Counted from the first letter of the stretch, positions 35,068 to 46,114 are shown. The stretch is DNA of 64,000 nt from Psychromonas sp. Urea-02u-13 (GCF_002835995.1 NZ_PJBZ01000044.1:62001-126000), one strand, 5' to 3'. Program-made: numbers and translations. Notes: generated from the sequence alone by a model not told the origin.

Positions 35068-38000
35068 ATGTCCGAGTTAGTTGTTCAACACGATCCTAAA
35101 TTTATTCATCTACGTGTCCATAGTGACTTTTCAATGGTAGATGGCCTGACAAAGGTAAAACCTTTGATCGCAAAAACGGCAGCGATGGGTATGCCTGCGC
35201 TAGCGATTACCGATCAAACAAACTTTTGTGGTCTGGTTAAGTTCTATGGAGCAGCCCATGGTGCGGGTGTAAAACCATTAGTAGGCGCTGACTTCTGGGT
35301 ACAAAGTGAGTTATCCGAGGGTGAACAGTTTCGATTAACCGCTATGGCGATGGATAATGACGGTTATAAAAATGTCACTGAACTGATTTCCAAGGCTTAC
35401 TTGCGTGGTCACGTAGGTGGACGTGCAATTATCGATCAAGATTGGCTGATTGAACATAATAAAGGCATTTTATTATTATCGGGTGCTAAAGAGGGCGATT
35501 TAGGTAAAGCGCTATTAAAAGGGCATGTTGAGATTGCCAATGAAATAACGCTCTTTTATCAAACACATTTTGCGCAACGTTATTACCTTGAGTTAATTCG
35601 TACTAATCGTGTAAATGAAGAGAATTACCTTCATTTGGCACTCGATTGGGCTGAGCAACATCAGTTGCCTGTTGTGGCCACTAACCAAGTTATTTTCATT
35701 AATAAAGAACTCTTTGATGCACATGAGATTCGTGTTTGTATCAACCAAGGTTATACATTAGGGGATGACAGGCGTCCTAAGGATTATAGCCCTGAGCAAT
35801 ACCTACGTAGCGAAGAGGAGATGTGTGAACTGTTCTCGGATATTCCAGAGGCGCTACAAAACAGTGTGGAGATAGCAAAACGCTGTAATGTAACATTACG
35901 TCTTGGAGAGTATTTCTTACCTGATTTCCCTACTGGAGGTAAGCATATCAATGAGTTCTTCTCTGATGTCTCACGAGAAGGCTTACAAGCACGTTTAGAG
36001 TTTCTTTTTGACAAAGATAGCCCGGAATTTGCGGCTATTCGTAAACCCTACGACGAGCGTTTACAGATTGAACTCGATGTTATCAATAAGATGGGATTTC
36101 CGGGTTATTTCTTGATTGTAATGGAGTTCATTCAGTGGAGTAAAGATAATCTCATTCCCGTTGGTCCTGGCCGTGGTAGTGGTGCTGGTTCACTGGTTGC
36201 TTACGCACTTAAAATTACCGATCTTGACCCATTAGAACTTGAGTTACTGTTCGAGCGATTCTTAAACCCTGAACGTGTTTCCATGCCCGATTTCGATATC
36301 GATTTTTGTATGGATAGACGTGATGAAGTTATCGATCACGTTGCAGAGCTCTACGGGCGTGATGCGGTATCGCAGATCATTACCTTTGGTACTATGGCGG
36401 CTAAAGCGGTTATTCGAGATGTAGGTCGAGTACTCGGGCATCCTTATGGCTTTGTTGATGGTATTTCTAAATTAGTACCACCTACACCGGGTATGACACT
36501 CACTAAAGCCTTTGAAGAAGAGCCTCGTTTACAAGAGCGTTACGATGGCAGTGAAGAAGTACGCGATCTTATCGATATGTGTCGTACTTTAGAGGGCACA
36601 ATTCGTAATGCCGGTAAACATGCCGGTGGTGTGGTTATTTCACCAACTACTATTACTGATTTCGCGCCATTGTATTGTGATGACGAGGGTAAAAATCCAG
36701 TAACACAATACGATAAAAATGATGTCGAAACAGCCGGTCTCGTTAAATTCGATTTCTTAGGTCTAAGAACACTGACTATAGTGCAGTGGGCGATAGACAT
36801 GGCCAACGATCATAATAAAGAAGATGGCAAAGATCTAATTGATATCGAACGTATTAGTTTGACTGAGCCACTTTGTTTTGAGTTATTGAAGCGTTATGAA
36901 ACGACTTCTGTTTTCCAGTTAGAGTCGCGCGGGATGAAAGATTTGATCCGCCGATTACAGCCGGATTCTTTCGAAGATATGATCGCATTAGTGGCACTAT
37001 TTCGTCCTGGGCCTTTAAGCTCAGGCATGGTAGATAACTTTATCGAGCGTAAACATGGTCGTGAAGCCGTTTCTTACCCCGATGAAAAATGGCAGCATGA
37101 ATCACTTAAAGAGATTTTAGAACCGACCTACGGCATCATCTTGTATCAGGAACAAGTTATGCAGATTGCACAGGTACTTTCCGGTTACACCTTGGGTGGT
37201 GCGGATATGTTACGTCGTGCAATGGGTAAGAAAAAACCAGAAGAGATGGCAAAGCAGCGTAGTACCTTTGAAGAAGGCGCGATTAAAAACGGTGTTGATG
37301 GCGAGCTTGCCATGAAGATCTTCGATCTAGTTGAAAAATTTGCCGGTTATGGTTTTAACAAATCTCATTCGGCCGCTTACGCATTGGTTTCTTACCAAAC
37401 ATTATGGATGAAAACCTTTTACCCTTCTTACTTTATGGCAGCGGTAATGTCGGCGGATATGGATAACACTGAAAAAATCGTTATTCTAGTTGCTGAGTGT
37501 CAGAACATGGGATTAAACCTTTGTCCTCCTGATGTTAACGAAGGTTTATTCAAATTTAATGTCGATAAAAATTATCGTATTATTTATGGTATTGGCGCTG
37601 TTAAAGGAGTCGGTGAAGCACCTGTTGATGCGATTATTGAAGCACGTACTGAAGGTGGTAAGTTTAAAGATCTCTTTGATTTTTGCACCCGAATCGATTT
37701 GAAACGCTGTGGTAAACGTATCCTAGAAAAGTTAATTCTTGCAGGTGCATTAGATAATTTAGGGCCACATCGTGCGGCTTTAATGGCTAACTTACCCAAT
37801 GCACTAGAAGCGGCTATTCAGCATAAAAAAGCGGAATCATTTGGGCAATCGGACCTGTTTGGTGTGTTGGTGACGGACAGTGATGAAATAGAAAATAAAT
37901 TTTCACTTGTTGAAAAATGGCCTGAAAAACAATGGCTAGCAGGTGAGAAAGAAACGCTTGGTTTATACTTAACGGGTCATCCTATTGATCAATATGAAAC

Positions 38001-38580
38001 ACATATTCGCGCGTTTCATTGTACTAAAATTATTGATTTAACGGCTAATCGTCGTGGGCAAAATAGCCGTATCGCGGGATTGGTTTTAGGTATGCGTGTG
38101 ATGGTCACTAAAGCCGGTAAACGTATGGGTATTATCACACTTGATGATAAAAGCTCGCGCTTAGAAATTACTGTATTTGCAGATCTTTTAGACCAATATG
38201 AAAACTTATTAGTCGCTGATAATATTATTATCTTACAGGGTCAGGTCAGTGAAGATTTCTTCAATGGCGGATTAAAGATGAATGCCCGTGAAGTGATGAG
38301 TATTGATCAAGCACGTGAGCGTTTTGCTTCTAAATTGCGTTTGAAGGTCAATGCGAATAACGTCGGTGCAAACTTTCAAGATAAACTACAAAGCGCACTA
38401 GAGCCTGAAATAGGCGGTGTTTGTCCTGTATTTATCGAATATACCAATGCCACTGCACAGGCGGAGCTTTCTTTGGGATTATCTTGGGCGATTACGCCAA
38501 CAGATGACTTATTATTTGCGCTTGCGAAACTGGTTGGTGAAGAAAATGTAAAACTACATTTTGATCATATCAATAGTTAA
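35068..38580 (+). CDS. dnaE: DNA polymerase III alpha subunit
   Basis: Catalytic subunit of the replicative polymerase, 1170 aa. N-terminal PHP domain ([20 protein letters not shown]), polymerase palm with the catalytic Asp in [15 protein letters not shown] (~400-415), the thumb and finger region with [16 protein letters not shown], and C-terminal helix-hairpin-helix and OB domains ([20 protein letters not shown]). The E. coli neighbour accA is absent here; tilS follows after 72 bases. Confidence 0.98.
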   Translation: MSELVVQHDPKFIHLRVHSDFSMVDGLTKVKPLIAKTAAMGMPALAITDQTNFCGLVKFYGAAHGAGVKPLVGADFWVQSELSEGEQFRLTAMAMDNDGYKNVTELISKAYLRGHVGGRAIIDQDWLIEHNKGILLLSGAKEGDLGKALLKGHVEIANEITLFYQTHFAQRYYLELIRTNRVNEENYLHLALDWAEQHQLPVVATNQVIFINKELFDAHEIRVCINQGYTLGDDRRPKDYSPEQYLRSEEEMCELFSDIPEALQNSVEIAKRCNVTLRLGEYFLPDFPTGGKHINEFFSDVSREGLQARLEFLFDKDSPEFAAIRKPYDERLQIELDVINKMGFPGYFLIVMEFIQWSKDNLIPVGPGRGSGAGSLVAYALKITDLDPLELELLFERFLNPERVSMPDFDIDFCMDRRDEVIDHVAELYGRDAVSQIITFGTMAAKAVIRDVGRVLGHPYGFVDGISKLVPPTPGMTLTKAFEEEPRLQERYDGSEEVRDLIDMCRTLEGTIRNAGKHAGGVVISPTTITDFAPLYCDDEGKNPVTQYDKNDVETAGLVKFDFLGLRTLTIVQWAIDMANDHNKEDGKDLIDIERISLTEPLCFELLKRYETTSVFQLESRGMKDLIRRLQPDSFEDMIALVALFRPGPLSSGMVDNFIERKHGREAVSYPDEKWQHESLKEILEPTYGIILYQEQVMQIAQVLSGYTLGGADMLRRAMGKKKPEEMAKQRSTFEEGAIKNGVDGELAMKIFDLVEKFAGYGFNKSHSAAYALVSYQTLWMKTFYPSYFMAAVMSADMDNTEKIVILVAECQNMGLNLCPPDVNEGLFKFNVDKNYRIIYGIGAVKGVGEAPVDAIIEARTEGGKFKDLFDFCTRIDLKRCGKRILEKLILAGALDNLGPHRAALMANLPNALEAAIQHKKAESFGQSDLFGVLVTDSDEIENKFSLVEKWPEKQWLAGEKETLGLYLTGHPIDQYETHIRAFHCTKIIDLTANRRGQNSRIAGLVLGMRVMVTKAGKRMGIITLDDKSSRLEITVFADLLDQYENLLVADNIIILQGQVSEDFFNGGLKMNAREVMSIDQARERFASKLRLKVNANNVGANFQDKLQSALEPEIGGVCPVFIEYTNATAQAELSLGLSWAITPTDDLLFALAKLVGEENVKLHFDHINS

Positions 38581-38652
38581 CGATTGCTCTTACTGTAGAT
38601 CGGCATTGATGTCGCTTGTATAAAGATAAAGATAAAAAATGAAAAATAAAAA

Positions 38653-39966
38653 ATGAAAAATAGCGATCTACTTAATCAATTTAAAGCACAACTTAGCGCG
38701 TTGACCACGACAGACGCCAAGTTCACCATTGCACTCAGTGGGGGGCTTGATTCCGTTGTTTTATTACATCTATTTTCGCGTGTAAAAAATATAAGTGTGA
38801 CAGCGCATCATGTGCACCATGGCTTGAGCCATAATGCCGATTATTGGGGGAAATTTTGCCAACAAGTCGCAATAGGGTTAAACATCAAGTGCAGCGTGAG
38901 CAAGGTTGAGATTGATAAAAAGAATCGTGTGAGTTTAGAAGCGTTAGCACGTGAAAAACGTTATGTCATTTTAAAAGAAAACCTGACCGATAATAGTTAT
39001 TTAGTAACGGCGCATCATCAAGACGATCAACTAGAAACATTATTACTGGCCCTAAAACGAGGGGCGGGTCTAACGGGGTTACAAGGCATCGTTGCAAAAC
39101 AAACGCTTGAAAAAGGTTACTTGATAAGACCACTTCTTGATTTCTCTCGTGAGCAATTAGAAGTGTATGCAAAGCAGTTTGAGTTACAGTGGATAGAAGA
39201 TGAAAGCAATGCAGATCAACGATTTGATCGTAACTTTATTCGTCATAGCATCACACCATTGTTAAAAGAACGCTGGCCTTCAATCGCTAAAACCGTTGCA
39301 CGTAGCGCTTCTCATTGTCAGGCACAACAAACCCTGATTGATGAAATAACCGATGCGGATTACCAGCTTTGTCAGCTTAGCCCATTAGTTTTAAATATTG
39401 ATAGTTTAAAACAACTGAGTGACGCGCGTAGAAAAAATGTATTACGCGATTATTTCAAAAGATCCTTATTAAACTACCCGTCAACCCAGCAATTAAATAC
39501 TATTTGGGAGAGTATTGCGCTCGCCCAAGCAGATGCAGAGCCTAAGCTTCAATTACAAGAACATACCATTTGTCGTTATCGTAATGCGCTTTATCTGTTT
39601 AAATCTGATGATTTTTCTGAGGCTTTTTCTGAAGGTTCTGAGAAGTTACTTTGGCAAGGAGAAAGCGAATTATTATTATGTAACGGTAAGGTAAAGCTCA
39701 AAATAGAAGTAGATACACAGGCGTTAAATCAACTGCCTTCTATTGAAGTCTGCTTTCGACATCATTTACCTACTGATTTTAAATGCAAACCTATTAACAG
39801 AGATAAAAGTCGTAGCATTAAAAAACTGTTCCATGAGTATCATGTGCCACCTTGGAAGAGAGGGCTGGTGCCCTTTATTTTTGTAGAGGGTGAGTTACTT
39901 GAAGCTGTTGGTGTTTTTCGATGCGAAATGGCTTTATCCCACTCATTTCGCATCGAAATTATTTAA
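38653..39966 (+). CDS. tilS: tRNA(Ile)-lysidine synthase
   Basis: Modifies C34 of the AUA-reading tRNA-Ile to lysidine. The PP-loop ATP motif SGGLDS is at 29-34; HHVHHGLS, TAHHQDDQLETLLLALKRG and NFIRHSITPLLKERW are family motifs; the C-terminal domain follows to residue 437. Just upstream, ATG AAA AAT AAA AAA TGA encodes a 5-residue leader that overlaps the tilS start as ATGA, with ATGAAAAAT repeated. Its stop overlaps the convergent GGDEF gene by four bases. Confidence 0.94.
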   Translation: MKNSDLLNQFKAQLSALTTTDAKFTIALSGGLDSVVLLHLFSRVKNISVTAHHVHHGLSHNADYWGKFCQQVAIGLNIKCSVSKVEIDKKNRVSLEALAREKRYVILKENLTDNSYLVTAHHQDDQLETLLLALKRGAGLTGLQGIVAKQTLEKGYLIRPLLDFSREQLEVYAKQFELQWIEDESNADQRFDRNFIRHSITPLLKERWPSIAKTVARSASHCQAQQTLIDEITDADYQLCQLSPLVLNIDSLKQLSDARRKNVLRDYFKRSLLNYPSTQQLNTIWESIALAQADAEPKLQLQEHTICRYRNALYLFKSDDFSEAFSEGSEKLLWQGESELLLCNGKVKLKIEVDTQALNQLPSIEVCFRHHLPTDFKCKPINRDKSRSIKKLFHEYHVPPWKRGLVPFIFVEGELLEAVGVFRCEMALSHSFRIEII

Positions 39967-40853
39967 CTGCTACTGCTATTCCGCTTTACTGAATATAAAT
40001 TTCTATCGGCAATGGCAAAAAGTGCATTTGCATCTTCACCCATTTGCCAATGCGCAACCCCTGCACTGGCCGAGAAATTTAAATTGCTTAAAAACAGTGT
40101 ATTAGCAATCTCTGTTAATAGACGCTCATTAATTTTATCCACTGACTGTTGATCGCCTGGTTGTAAAATAAGCGTAAATTCATCCCCACCTAAGCGGAAA
40201 ACCATATCAGACGTACGCACTATTTTAGTTAAAATAGCGGCAAAGTGCTGTAATACTTGGTCACCTTTAAGGTGGCCAAAGTTGTCGTTAATGATTTTGA
40301 AATCATCAATATCAAACACCATCAAAGACAATGATTGATGTCCACGACTACTTTGCTCAATAGCTCGTTGCAAACTTTCATCGTAATAAGCACGGTTACC
40401 TATATTCGTTAAATGGTCTTTGAAGACCATCGCGCTTAGCTCTGAAAACTTTAAAGCGTGGCGTAAATTAGGTATAAGTAATTGATGTAATTCAATTAAC
40501 ACTCTGTTTTCATCTGCTGTTAAAGCATCATCACTTTGATAAGTAATAGAGCCAATACGTGGGCTTTTTGATGAAAGCGGTAAATTAAAGGTATTACTAA
40601 AATTATATTTTTTTCTATTATTTAAACTAAATAAGCCGTTTGCTGATTGAAAGCGCACATTAAAAGGGCGGACAAAGTTTGCCACCATAGAGGCAAAGTT
40701 TGTCAGTAGCTCTTTTAGGTCTAAACTTTCCTGTAGTAGCTCCAAACACTCAAATCTATTTTCCGATGTCAGTGTAGGATCATTGGAAATGAGCGTAAAT
40801 AACTTATCACTACAAGGGTAAGTCGATAATGCTGAATTATTGGTTGCTTCCAT
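39963..40853 (-). CDS. Diguanylate cyclase (GGDEF domain)
   Basis: Predicted synthase of cyclic di-GMP, 296 aa. The active site GGDEF is intact at 222-226 and an inhibitory I-site RxxD (RTSD, 213-216) lies five residues before it. The domain entry DHLTNIGNR is at 146-154. Residues 1-135 form an unassigned sensor region, possibly GAF-like, with no membrane helix. GGAGG sits at an ideal distance from ATG 40853; the longer frame from 40901 is rejected. Cyclic di-GMP could feed into the FlrA-controlled flagellar genes of the same window, but this is only inference. Confidence 0.92.
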   Translation of the reverse strand: MEATNNSALSTYPCSDKLFTLISNDPTLTSENRFECLELLQESLDLKELLTNFASMVANFVRPFNVRFQSANGLFSLNNRKKYNFSNTFNLPLSSKSPRIGSITYQSDDALTADENRVLIELHQLLIPNLRHALKFSELSAMVFKDHLTNIGNRAYYDESLQRAIEQSSRGHQSLSLMVFDIDDFKIINDNFGHLKGDQVLQHFAAILTKIVRTSDMVFRLGGDEFTLILQPGDQQSVDKINERLLTEIANTLFLSNLNFSASAGVAHWQMGEDANALFAIADRNLYSVKRNSSSS

Positions 40854-41141
40854 AATAGTACCTCCATTCCTTTTTAATTTATTATAAATAGCAATTTTCA
40901 ATAATATAAAAGCAGATTTTATGCCAACTTGTGCTTTTGTATTTGATTTATAGATGACAATGGTTTTTTTACTTGGTTTTCGATTAGGATTCTTTTTAAC
41001 TGATTGTTTTAAATGCTTAATGTTTTTCTATTTTATTTGCAGGCTTTATTAAAGCCTTCCTATTGCTAAGTTTACAGATAGCGGTTTATTGACATTACGA
41101 TTCTGGTAACGGGTTATTGGCTATATAGAAGGGGAGTAGCA

Positions 41142-43106
41142 GTGTTAGCTGATTTATTATTATTACTCTTTTTTGCAATCATTAGTGTGATTGTATTTAG
41201 GTGGTTGCATCTATCTAATATTGTTGCTTATCTTTTTACTGGTTTTGTACTTGGCCCTTCCCTATTTAATTTTTTAAACGCCTATCATGAGATAGAGCTG
41301 ATCGCTGAGTTCGGTATTGTATTTCTGATGTTCTCATTAGGGCTAGAATTCTCATTAAATAAGTTGATTGAGATGCGCCGTTCTGTTTTTGGACTCGGTG
41401 CATTGCAGGTGATTGTTTCCTTTTTTATGTTTTATTTCCTCAGTCAACTATTTGATATGAGCTGGCAGCAATCGTTCACGGTGGCGGGTATTTTGACCAT
41501 GTCATCAACGGCAATTATTGTCAAAGTCCTTTCTGATCAACAGCAATTACACTCCTTGCGTGGCAGGTTAGCGATTGCTATTTTATTGTTTCAAGATCTT
41601 GCCGTTGTGCCCTTTTTAATCATTATTCCTATTATTGCGATGCCACAACTTGAAGGTGGCATTGTAATACCTCTTATTGTGGCTTTTGTAAAAGGTGCTT
41701 TTGCCGTCACGGTTTTGTTAGCCATTGGTCGTTGGGTATTGCCACGATTTTTTGATGAAATGGGCAAGGTTCGTTTCGATGAAATATTTATTTTGTCCAA
41801 TCTTTTTGTCACCTTGTTAGCCGCTTGGTTTACCCAAGCATTGGGGTTATCAATGGCACTTGGTGCTTTTCTTGCGGGTATGATGCTTGCAGAAAGCCAT
41901 TATCGGCATCAGTTATCCGCTGATATTCGCCCTTTTAAAGATATTTTAATGGCGATATTTTTTATCTCTATTGGCACCTTGCTGAGTTTTGAAATTTTGC
42001 GTGATAATTTAGGGCTCTTATTAATGATGGTCGTTGGCATGATGCTGGCAAAAATTCTAACCATTACCTTTGCCGCCTTAATAATGAAAGAAAAATTGGT
42101 CACTTCATTGGGTGTTGGTATTGCATTGGCACAAATGGGTGAGTTTGGTTTTATCTTGGTGGCGCTGGCCAGTAAGTATGAATTGTTAGGGCAAGAGTTA
42201 TCATCACTGCTTATTGCAACAGGTGTCATTAGCATGTCGCTAACCCCTGTTTTGGTAAAATATAGTCAGAAAATTCCTCGAGAAGTTTTACATCACTATG
42301 AAAAGGTTTTCCGTTTACAAAAAACATTACCAGGGCAATTTAGTGATCACATTATTATTTGTGGTTATGGGCGTGTTGGGCAAATTGTGTCACGTTTTTT
42401 ACGCACGGAATCATTACCCTTTATTGTTTTAGACAGAGATCCTATGCGTGTCAAAGAGGCACGAGAGGGCGGTGAAAAAATAGAATTTGGTGATGCAAGT
42501 CGCCGAGAGATTTTACTGGTTGCTGGCATCGAAAAAGCCAAATTGTTGATCATTACCTTTAACGATTTACAGCGCTCGTTGGCCTTGCTTGGGCAGATTC
42601 GTGCCATTAATCCGGACGTGAAAGTCTTAGTGCGCACTAAAGACGATAAAGGTTTAGACGAACTTTATGAAACGGGCGCAACGGAAGTGGTCCCCGAAGT
42701 CTTAGAGGGCAGTTTAATGCTGGTGGCACATGTGCTGTTTTTGTCCGGTATTCAAAGGAAAAAGATAATGCATCGGCTTGATTGCGAGCGCAGAATAAAA
42801 TATCAACATCTGCATGGTTTCTATTATGGAGAGGATACTGAAATAGGTAAAAACACCTGGGCTATTGAGCAAATCCATGCAGTGGTGTTACCTGCTTCAT
42901 CAAAATTAATTGATAGCTTTGCTCTGTTATTTCATTTTAATGGCGTAACGATCAAGTCAATACATCGTCAAACGGGTGATGAGGTGTCTATTTCAGAAAA
43001 AACCCGCTTTAAAGCGGGTGATATGGTTTTATTGCAAGGCGAGAAACCTGACCTATTAAAAGCTGAGCAAGCATTACAAGGAAAAAACTATGATTCTCCA
43101 GTTTAA
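41142..43106 (+). CDS. Kef-type potassium/proton antiporter (CPA2 family)
   Basis: Monovalent cation:proton antiporter-2 protein of 654 aa. Residues ~1-390 hold about 12 membrane helices with the CPA2 motifs (GLEFSLNKLIEMRR; TMSSTAIIVKVLSD; LLFQDLAVVP). A TrkA-N/RCK nucleotide-binding domain follows (HIIICGYGRVGQIVSRFL), then a TrkA-C domain at the end (LLQGEKPDLL). The GTG start at 41142 has GGGGAG upstream. No KefF/KefG-like ancillary gene is adjacent, so glutathione gating is not supported. The 288-base spacer upstream holds a GGCTTTATTAAAGCC palindrome. Confidence 0.92.
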   Translation: MLADLLLLLFFAIISVIVFRWLHLSNIVAYLFTGFVLGPSLFNFLNAYHEIELIAEFGIVFLMFSLGLEFSLNKLIEMRRSVFGLGALQVIVSFFMFYFLSQLFDMSWQQSFTVAGILTMSSTAIIVKVLSDQQQLHSLRGRLAIAILLFQDLAVVPFLIIIPIIAMPQLEGGIVIPLIVAFVKGAFAVTVLLAIGRWVLPRFFDEMGKVRFDEIFILSNLFVTLLAAWFTQALGLSMALGAFLAGMMLAESHYRHQLSADIRPFKDILMAIFFISIGTLLSFEILRDNLGLLLMMVVGMMLAKILTITFAALIMKEKLVTSLGVGIALAQMGEFGFILVALASKYELLGQELSSLLIATGVISMSLTPVLVKYSQKIPREVLHHYEKVFRLQKTLPGQFSDHIIICGYGRVGQIVSRFLRTESLPFIVLDRDPMRVKEAREGGEKIEFGDASRREILLVAGIEKAKLLIITFNDLQRSLALLGQIRAINPDVKVLVRTKDDKGLDELYETGATEVVPEVLEGSLMLVAHVLFLSGIQRKKIMHRLDCERRIKYQHLHGFYYGEDTEIGKNTWAIEQIHAVVLPASSKLIDSFALLFHFNGVTIKSIHRQTGDEVSISEKTRFKAGDMVLLQGEKPDLLKAEQALQGKNYDSPV

Positions 43107-43164
43107 GGGAGCATTAGTCATCCGTTGTTTGCTTTCAGTCTTGTTACTTCTCGCCTTCAATTTT

Positions 43165-44358
43165 CTAACCTGGGCGTTTATCTGCGCGTGCAGAGAGCAA
43201 CATTTTTGCATAAAACAAGACAAACAGCGTAAAGGCACTGCACCAAAATAGAATGCTTATCCAATATGCTATTATAAGCAGTTCAGGCATTAACAGTGGA
43301 AATGTCACTCTCACTAATCCTGAAATCGCAGTTGCAATAAAAGCAATACTCATCCATTTTGAGGGAATTAATGCATTGCCTGTGTGACCAAGCGATACAC
43401 GACTTATCATGGCTAAAATAACCCCACCAAATCCCGCTATAGCCGTTAAATGAATCATGGTTGTGGCGTTAATACTGGGAATAAATAGTGCCAGTGCATA
43501 AAAAATTAAACCTGCTGAAAGTAGAAGGTAACTTAAATGCAACGACCAAAGTAGCGCGACAGGCAGTGTTAATAGTGGTTTCCAGCGAATGACTCGGATT
43601 AAATTAGCTGCGCCAGTTAATAATGCAAGCGCACCGGAAATAATAGTAAGGCTTGGAAACCAGATTAAAACTGCGAGTAATAATAACGGTGCTAACGCTA
43701 AATATTCTAAAACTTGAATCGGTTGTACTTTTTCAGTAGCTGTTCCTTTTGAAGTAAAGAAAGGAATAACACGCCCGCCCATCACTGCAATAATAAAGAA
43801 CACTAAAAATAACATGCTCCAGATTGCCTGTTGCGACATGATGTAATCATAACTTTTAAAACCCACTAAACTCACTGCGTTTAAAACACTCATCGCTAAT
43901 AATAGCGGCACAAAAAATAGGTTCTTCCATTGTTTTGCATGTAATACCGCTTGTGCTAAAACGAGGGCTGCTAATGGCATCCAAGTTAGCTCTAATATCA
44001 TGGTTATCCAAAATAGATCTGGCGGTAATAGGAACATCGCAAAACGCGCTAATAGCCAAATTGTAAACAAGAGCGCTAATTTTTTTCCTTTTAAGCCTGG
44101 GTAGCCAGTCCAATTTTGAACGGCGGTGAGTAAAAAACCTAGAATAATGGCTCCCGCAAAACCAAATAACATTTCATGGGCATGCCACTGAGTGCTTGGC
44201 AATTGCGAACCCAGTGTTATTTTACCGGAAAGCAATAAGCCCCATAAAAACATACTGATAACGGCAAAAAGCGCGCCAGCTAAAAAGAAAGGGCGAAATC
44301 CTAAACGAAAGAAGGGCAATAATTGCTGTTCTTGAGCATTATCGGTAATCTGTATCAT
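43165..44358 (-). CDS. NnrS family membrane protein
   Basis: A 397-aa protein with about 12 hydrophobic segments. RLGFRPFFLAGALFA, WHAHEMLFGFAGAIILGFLL and QNWTGYPGLKGKKL are typical of NnrS, a haem- and copper-binding membrane protein linked to nitric oxide stress and denitrification. No nitrite or NO reductase gene is nearby. It is divergent from frsA with only 32 bases between the start codons, and convergent with the antiporter. Confidence 0.88.
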   Translation of the reverse strand: MIQITDNAQEQQLLPFFRLGFRPFFLAGALFAVISMFLWGLLLSGKITLGSQLPSTQWHAHEMLFGFAGAIILGFLLTAVQNWTGYPGLKGKKLALLFTIWLLARFAMFLLPPDLFWITMILELTWMPLAALVLAQAVLHAKQWKNLFFVPLLLAMSVLNAVSLVGFKSYDYIMSQQAIWSMLFLVFFIIAVMGGRVIPFFTSKGTATEKVQPIQVLEYLALAPLLLLAVLIWFPSLTIISGALALLTGAANLIRVIRWKPLLTLPVALLWSLHLSYLLLSAGLIFYALALFIPSINATTMIHLTAIAGFGGVILAMISRVSLGHTGNALIPSKWMSIAFIATAISGLVRVTFPLLMPELLIIAYWISILFWCSAFTLFVLFYAKMLLSARADKRPG

Positions 44359-44390
44359 CTTTTTTCCTATTTTATTGATAGTGAGTAATT

Positions 44391-45647
44391 ATGTCTGAAA
44401 ATTTATCCGAAAAATTGTTTGCTCAGAAATCTAACACGCAAGAGACTTCAACAATTATCGCTAATTCTAGCTCGAAAAAAAACCATAAACTGGGCAATGT
44501 TATTATGGATGGCGAGTCTCAAGATGGTTGGTATCGTTTATTAAAGTTTATGTTGTGGGCATGGCAGGGTGTCGACCTGATTGATTGTTATGATGTACTT
44601 TCCCATATTAGCGCGTCAAAGAACGCGCGTAGTGATGAGTCTATTTTAGATAGTGTAATTGGCTTTCGCTCTGGTAACTGGAGTTACGAGTGGACTCAAA
44701 AGGGTATGAGCTACCAAAAAAAGGCCAATGAGTTTGCTAATCTAGGTCATGAAAATTTAGCTAAAGAAGCTTATTACAGTGCATCACAATGTTATAGCGT
44801 TGCCAGTTATCCGAATTTAAGAGGTGATGAACTGAGCATACAGGCGCAAGTATTAGCCTTTAATAATTATAAAAAATCATTTCAACACAACAAAAATGCA
44901 ATATTAAAAGAGATAAAAGTGCCTTTTCAAGGCAAGCAAGTGAGCTGTTATCTTCACCTTCCTCATACAGAGACGATTCTGCCAGTTGTGATTGTGAGCG
45001 GCGGATTAGATACCTTGCAATGTGAGTTACTACCTTTGTTTGAAAAAGATCTCGCGCCTGCGGGTATTGCGATGTTAACCGTTGATTTACCGGGCATTGG
45101 TCACTCATCGAAAATAAAGCTCGAGCAAGACTCTTCGAATTTACATCAAGCAATAATTCATCATTTGAAAAAAGTGCCTTGGGTTGACCATGATCGCATT
45201 GCGTTAATGGGTATGCGCTTTGGTGGCAATATTGCCACGCGGTTAGCGTTTATTGAGCCCACTTCAGTTAAATCAGTCGTTGCTGTAGGGGCGGCTGTTG
45301 GCTCTGTTTTTAATAATATCGAGAATTTCAAAAAACTACCGCCTATGATGCTTGACTGTATTGCTTCTCGTATGCAAGTTAAAAACTCTGATACGGATAT
45401 CATCTATCAACACTGTGTCCCCCTCTCGTTGACCAAGCAGGGGCTGTTTCGTAGACGCATACAAACACCGCTACTGAGCATCGGTCATAAAAACGATATT
45501 GTGTGTAATGAAGATGATTTGAAGATGATTGCACTGGCGAGCCGTCAAGGGGAGTCACGTATTATTGATAAAGCTCCCATTTTTGACTCATACTTAAACT
45601 CTTTAAGTTATTCTGCCCAGTGGTTAACAAGACATCTTGCAGAGTGA
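44391..45647 (+). CDS. frsA: FrsA-like alpha/beta hydrolase
   Basis: Member of the FrsA (YafA) family, reported in enterics as a fermentation-respiration switch protein binding unphosphorylated EIIA-Glc, and in Vibrio studied as a cofactor-independent decarboxylase candidate. The N-terminal helical part (NWSYEWTQKGMSYQKKANEF) precedes an alpha/beta hydrolase fold (VVIVSGGLDTLQ, MLTVDLPGIGHSS, IALMGMRFGGNIATRLAF). At 418 aa it is full length. The order frsA-crl-proB-proA is shared with E. coli. Confidence 0.9.
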   Translation: MSENLSEKLFAQKSNTQETSTIIANSSSKKNHKLGNVIMDGESQDGWYRLLKFMLWAWQGVDLIDCYDVLSHISASKNARSDESILDSVIGFRSGNWSYEWTQKGMSYQKKANEFANLGHENLAKEAYYSASQCYSVASYPNLRGDELSIQAQVLAFNNYKKSFQHNKNAILKEIKVPFQGKQVSCYLHLPHTETILPVVIVSGGLDTLQCELLPLFEKDLAPAGIAMLTVDLPGIGHSSKIKLEQDSSNLHQAIIHHLKKVPWVDHDRIALMGMRFGGNIATRLAFIEPTSVKSVVAVGAAVGSVFNNIENFKKLPPMMLDCIASRMQVKNSDTDIIYQHCVPLSLTKQGLFRRRIQTPLLSIGHKNDIVCNEDDLKMIALASRQGESRIIDKAPIFDSYLNSLSYSAQWLTRHLAE

Positions 45648-45691
45648 GTGGTAGATTAGATGCTTATTCTTTTTTTAGGAAATAGACCAAT

Positions 45692-46084
45692 ATGACTTCA
45701 GCGTTACCGCTATCCCCGTCTAGAGGGCGTATATTTAAACTGTTCACAGATTTAGGTCCCTATTTTAGAAAGTTACAATCGACAGAGAGCTCTTTCTTTT
45801 TTGATTGTTTAGAAATTTGTGTTGATGATAAAAAAGAACCTGAAGAACGTCAATTTTATGGCTGGTGGTTAGTTGTAACACGTGATGAAAATGGTTTTGA
45901 TTACGAACGTTACGACGGCTTATACAACCTAGAAGGTGATTGGGTTGTGCATAAAATTAAAAAGAAAGACCAGAAGCAACTTGATGATTCTTTTGAACTT
46001 TTTATTGAACGATTAAAATCACTTATCGAAGTAGAAACTGGATTTTGTTTGGCGCCATTAGAGGTCGCATTAACAGAGGCTTAA
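45692..46084 (+). CDS. crl: Sigma factor-binding protein Crl
   Basis: Crl binds sigma-S and helps it form holoenzyme. The 130-aa product shows the family core (GRIFKLFTDLGPYFR, FFFDCLEICVDDKK, FYGWWLVV, GLYNLEGDWVVHKIKKKD). It lies between frsA and proB as in E. coli, which supports orthology. A strong terminator follows at 46115. Confidence 0.93.
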   Translation: MTSALPLSPSRGRIFKLFTDLGPYFRKLQSTESSFFFDCLEICVDDKKEPEERQFYGWWLVVTRDENGFDYERYDGLYNLEGDWVVHKIKKKDQKQLDDSFELFIERLKSLIEVETGFCLAPLEVALTEA

Positions 46085-46114
46085 ATTTTACACTTAAAAA
46101 TGATATACTTTTAA

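Noticed and set aside
41089-41117. TTGACA upstream of the Kef-type antiporter as a promoter
   Set aside because: The position 17 bases downstream is GGTTAT, a poor -10; not enough to call.
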